DNA from: GCA-003244245 sp050699875
GTDB taxonomy: Bacteria; Actinomycetota; Actinomycetes; Mycobacteriales; Pseudonocardiaceae
DNA: 64,000 nucleotides
NCBI GenBank assembly: GCA_050699875.1
Contig: JBOHFX010000155.1
Coordinates: forward strand, 7,183 to 71,182
Reading direction: 5' to 3'
Both the position numbers and the translations under genes were made by a program. The first letter of the stretch is position 1; every line of letters starts with the position of its first letter. The notes under the pieces were generated by a model, which worked only from the letters and a program-made list of their open reading frames with translations, was not told the DNA's origin and did not search any database. Positions 61,235-64,000 of the stretch are shown piece by piece.

Positions 61235-62977
61235 TTAACCGCGGGTGGTACGGCTGCCGAGCTCGCGCAGGCAGGCGAGCGCCTCGACGTCGTCGCCGAG
61301 GTCGTAGAAGATCCGCATAGCCTCGCGCAACTGATACTCCGCCTCGTCGGGCTCCTCGGTGTGCTCCGGCGCTGCCCGCAGCGCCCGCCCGAGCTGCGCT
61401 CGGGCGCGGGCCAGCTCAGCGCTCGGATCGTTCCAGCCAACCAGCCGATCGATGAGTTCGCGCAGCTCGTCGATCGGGCCTTCGACCGGACCGCGCTGCG
61501 CGGCCGTCTCAATCCGGTCTACCTCGGTCAGTGCCCAGTTCGACCAAGCCGTGAGCACGGCTGTGAGCCACTCAGCGTCAGCCCGATCCGCTGGATCCGC
61601 CTCGGCTTGCGCCTCTGCCCGCTCGGCGTGCTCGCGGGCCTGGTCGCGAAGTTCATGCTCGCCTATGCCGTTGAGCTGGTCGGTGCATTCTCGCCACAGC
61701 TGGGCGCTGGCGCGGTAGTCGCCTGCCGCCGCGCACGCCACTGCCTCCTGGCCGGCCCGGATTGCGCGTAGCCGGTCCAGGCGTTCGATGTCGGTGGTGT
61801 CCGGAACGGCAATCACATGGTGCGCCAGATCGATGATCACCCTTTCATACCGTCGGCCCTCCGCGGTCTCGGGTAGCACCAGCTGGGCCACACCGACCGG
61901 CAGGCTTTGTGGATCGCGCCGGACCGCAAGCGCGCTGTCGCCGAGCAGGTGACCGGTGTCGGTGACCGCACGCACGCGGACGTTTCGCAGATCGGCGGTG
62001 CGGACTCCCAGCGCGACCGGCATCGTCACCGTTAACTCACCAGGGGCCTGCCCGCTCGCGATGATCCGTCCGGGGTGCAGCAACTGCAGCTCTGCGCCGA
62101 GCCGGGAGGCGAAATCCTGAACGCTTCCTTTCCAGCGGATCGGGCGGGGGGCGACCGCGCTCCCCTTGTAGACGCGCTCCTTGTCGATGTCGAGGTCGAG
62201 GTCGACCATGGGGTAGTCGTCGTAGTCTTGAGCAGCGAATTCGAGGGCCGCGAGCGTGGCGTCGACGTCGACGTGTGTCAGGGTGTCGGGTTGCTCGGCT
62301 GCTGTCCGCTCCACGAGATCGGCCACCAGCCGGTGGGCCGCGCTATGCACCACGGACGGGTCGTCCTGCTCGACGACGCTCAGCAGGACCAGCAGGCGGG
62401 ATCGCAACTCAGCCAAGGAGTGCGCAGGCACAGCAGTCAACATCGATGGGTAGCTGGTGCAGGCCCGTGCGAGGGCAACGGCAGCGGGCCAGACCGCCCA
62501 AGAAGCTCTGGTCGCGTCGCTGGCCGACGACGAATGTCCTATCCGATTGGAGTGCAGGACGACGTCGAGACCGCGAAGCCGATGTGCCAGCGGACGCTGC
62601 GATGTCGCCGCTAGCGCCACAGCGAGTGCCGCTGCGGACGAGCGGATCGCGGTGTCGCCGCCGATTTCGATCCGCACACCGATGCAGCGCGACGTGTCGG
62701 CGGCGATCAGGAACTCAGCAGCCGCAGCACCGAGCAGCGACCTGGTCAGCTCAACCGCAGCGGGCGCCGGCCGTCCGGCCAATTCGTTCCGCACGGCGAC
62801 TTCGATGATCCGGGTCAAATCCGCCGCGTCGACCGAGAATCGAACATCGTCGTCGAGCAGCACCGACACCGTGCCGGCCGGGCCGGCCGCAGCGCCGGCG
62901 AACGACCATGCGTCCATCGAGGGCTCGAATCGCACCGTCAGGAAGGCGCCGTCGGAACTGCGCGTGGGGGACGTCAT
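61235..62977 (-). CDS. uncharacterised protein of VWA operon
   Basis: 580 residues, no signal peptide or TM. The first half is Ala-rich alpha/beta with no recognised motif. An acidic segment (DYDDYPMVDLDLDIDKERVYKG) lies near 260, then a beta-rich region to about 390. The last 190 residues are strongly helical with TPR-like spacing (EAVACAAAGDYRASAQLWRECTDQL; EYQLREAMRIFYDLGDDVEALACLREL). The C-terminus could be a protein-interaction scaffold. It overlaps the preceding gene by 4 bp (ATGA). I do not recognise the family. Function unknown. Confidence 0.75.
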   Translation of the reverse strand: MTSPTRSSDGAFLTVRFEPSMDAWSFAGAAAGPAGTVSVLLDDDVRFSVDAADLTRIIEVAVRNELAGRPAPAAVELTRSLLGAAAAEFLIAADTSRCIGVRIEIGGDTAIRSSAAALAVALAATSQRPLAHRLRGLDVVLHSNRIGHSSSASDATRASWAVWPAAVALARACTSYPSMLTAVPAHSLAELRSRLLVLLSVVEQDDPSVVHSAAHRLVADLVERTAAEQPDTLTHVDVDATLAALEFAAQDYDDYPMVDLDLDIDKERVYKGSAVAPRPIRWKGSVQDFASRLGAELQLLHPGRIIASGQAPGELTVTMPVALGVRTADLRNVRVRAVTDTGHLLGDSALAVRRDPQSLPVGVAQLVLPETAEGRRYERVIIDLAHHVIAVPDTTDIERLDRLRAIRAGQEAVACAAAGDYRASAQLWRECTDQLNGIGEHELRDQAREHAERAEAQAEADPADRADAEWLTAVLTAWSNWALTEVDRIETAAQRGPVEGPIDELRELIDRLVGWNDPSAELARARAQLGRALRAAPEHTEEPDEAEYQLREAMRIFYDLGDDVEALACLRELGSRTTRG

Positions 62978-63969
62978 CGCGATTCTCCTTCGGGTCGCTC
63001 CAGATGGATCGGCCCATACTCGCGCGTGAGCCGCGCAGGGATCGGTATGTCCGGATAATAGTTCATAAGGATGCAGATGGTCGTGGCTGACGGAGCGTCC
63101 GGTCCGGTGCGCGCCAGGTGATCAAAGATCCGGTTCTCGAGCTCGGCCAGCTGCGGTTGATCGAGCACGGATGCGCTGTTGGGATGGCGGAGCAAAAGAT
63201 AGCTGAACCAGTCCGCGCATCGGTAGACGTTCCTCATCAGCGTGTGGCCCTGCCGGTTGCCGCCCAAGCCCGTCCGGGCGATTAACTCCTTGTGTATCGA
63301 TTCCGAGTTCGGCGTGGACAAGGTCGTACGGACCACTGCGATAACGGCATTCAGATGTTTGCAGCGTTGGGCGACGCTACCGGTCCGCACATGGGGGCAC
63401 CTCCGGCCCGGGTGGAAGGCGCAGACCTGTTCGCCCGACTCGATGTCTGCCAGTAGGTGGTCGATTCGCTCAAGTAGTGCGTCGAGTCTTATCTGGAACA
63501 GGGCTGCGTCTGCCACACCGCCTTCCGCGCCAACGACTTCACCCAATGGGGTCATCCAATTCAGCTGATCTATCGAACTCACTTCGACCTCGCGAAGTCC
63601 CTTTCCGCCGCCACGCTTTTCGATCCTCCAGACCGTGATGCCCTTGTTTTTCACTGCAGTCCGGACGTACCTCTTCCAGTTCATTGGCGGTGGTGTAACG
63701 CCATCGTAGATGTTGTTGCAAAGAGCCAGTAGCGACACCATCGCCCACTGCACTGCTTCCTCGCGCACATACTGGTCGTGATAAAAGCGGGCATCCTTTC
63801 TTGCCTGTTGCTGGATGATCCCGAAAGCCTCATCGAAGGCACGCTTGCGCGTCTTCCTCGGATCCGAGCCGGCTACCTCGGCCTCGGCGCGGCGACGCAC
63901 GAGCAGGCGGAACGGATCTACGTCGTCTCCGTCACGATCGCTGGCCTCGACGCACGCCGATTCGGTCAT
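62974..63969 (-). CDS. uncharacterised His/Cys-containing protein of VWA operon
   Basis: 331 residues from the ATG at 63969 (GAGGGA about 10 nt upstream). A longer frame to 63996 exists. Helical N-terminal half (QQQARKDARFYHDQYVREEAVQWAMVSLLALC, WKRYVRTAVKNKGITVWRIEKRG) vaguely recalls sigma-70 region 2 or other DNA-binding helical bundles, but key residues cannot be confirmed. Near 195-220 a CAFHPGRRCPH...QRCKH cluster offers three Cys and three His, a possible metal site. Its stop overlaps the next gene. More genes of the operon may lie beyond the window. Function unknown. Confidence 0.7.
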   Translation of the reverse strand: MTESACVEASDRDGDDVDPFRLLVRRRAEAEVAGSDPRKTRKRAFDEAFGIIQQQARKDARFYHDQYVREEAVQWAMVSLLALCNNIYDGVTPPPMNWKRYVRTAVKNKGITVWRIEKRGGGKGLREVEVSSIDQLNWMTPLGEVVGAEGGVADAALFQIRLDALLERIDHLLADIESGEQVCAFHPGRRCPHVRTGSVAQRCKHLNAVIAVVRTTLSTPNSESIHKELIARTGLGGNRQGHTLMRNVYRCADWFSYLLLRHPNSASVLDQPQLAELENRIFDHLARTGPDAPSATTICILMNYYPDIPIPARLTREYGPIHLERPEGESR

Positions 63970-64000
63970 GGGCGCAACTCCCTCACATCCGGTCACGCGG

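Overview
The window is high-GC DNA from an actinobacterium. The left edge carries prs and glmU with an upstream tRNA-Gln(UUG), a core arrangement of Mycobacteriales/Pseudonocardiales-type genomes. The exact genus cannot be fixed from the sequence. Almost everything between 3.7 kb and 50 kb is devoted to cell-surface polysaccharide, and the right end is an accessory zone of nested mobile elements, gene remnants and an uncharacterised VWA-domain operon.

Layout. (1) 1-3.4 kb: prs (partial), glmU, tRNA-Gln and an acyl-CoA desaturase. (2) 3.7-10.7 kb, + strand: polysaccharide locus A, a tightly coupled operon of NAD-sugar oxidoreductase, PLP sugar aminotransferase, Wzz-like protein, MurJ/MviN-type flippase, Wzy/ligase-type membrane protein and phosphoglycosyl transferase (PGT). 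A small membrane protein, a convergent FemAB/GNAT-like transferase and an Alg14/Alg13-type fused glycosyltransferase follow. (3) 14.4-37.9 kb: locus B. It has a fused PGT/NDP-sugar 4,6-dehydratase flanked by remnants of an older tandem copy, an exported beta-helix protein, a WbuB-like GT4, an SDR, WecC and WecB (ManNAcA supply), two paralogous Wzz-like proteins, a PAP2 phosphatase, a YVTN beta-propeller, three methyltransferases, a Wzx-like flippase, a GT4, a Wzy-like polymerase and a second aminotransferase. AT-richer leaders and several gene-poor stretches suggest a patchwork locus. (4) 38.0-50.0 kb, - strand: locus C. Eight genes, mostly overlapping by a few bases, run nucleotide-sugar dehydrogenase, ATP-grasp, FAD oxidoreductase, PGT, GT4, UXS-like SDR, membrane-anchored GH18 and processive GT2. 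A LuxR-type regulator with an altered receiver and a sugar-dehydrogenase lipoprotein follow.

(5) 50.7-57.2 kb: a decayed IS110-family transposase lies next to an IS66-family element with GTAA-ended inverted repeats and an 8-bp target duplication. The single IS66 transposase gene is split by a 3.4-kb element carrying three overlapping tyrosine recombinase genes and perfect 32-bp terminal inverted repeats, that is, a RIT (recombinase-in-trio) element. Removing the insertion exactly restores a 509-codon transposase frame. (6) 57.3-58.5 kb: remnants of a TAP-type alpha/beta hydrolase and an ABC exporter. (7) 58.7-64 kb, - strand: an operon of a cysteine/histidine-containing protein of unknown function, a second unknown protein, a VWA-domain membrane protein with a heptanucleotide repeat beside its metal site, and a small CxxC membrane protein.

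Functionally, the three polysaccharide loci each carry their own PGT. Loci A and B also have Wzx/Wzy/Wzz-type components, whereas locus C looks synthase-dependent. The likeliest novel material is the locus C assembly, the VWA operon, the PGT-dehydratase fusion with its duplication scar, and the RIT-in-IS66 nest with an unusual end palindrome.
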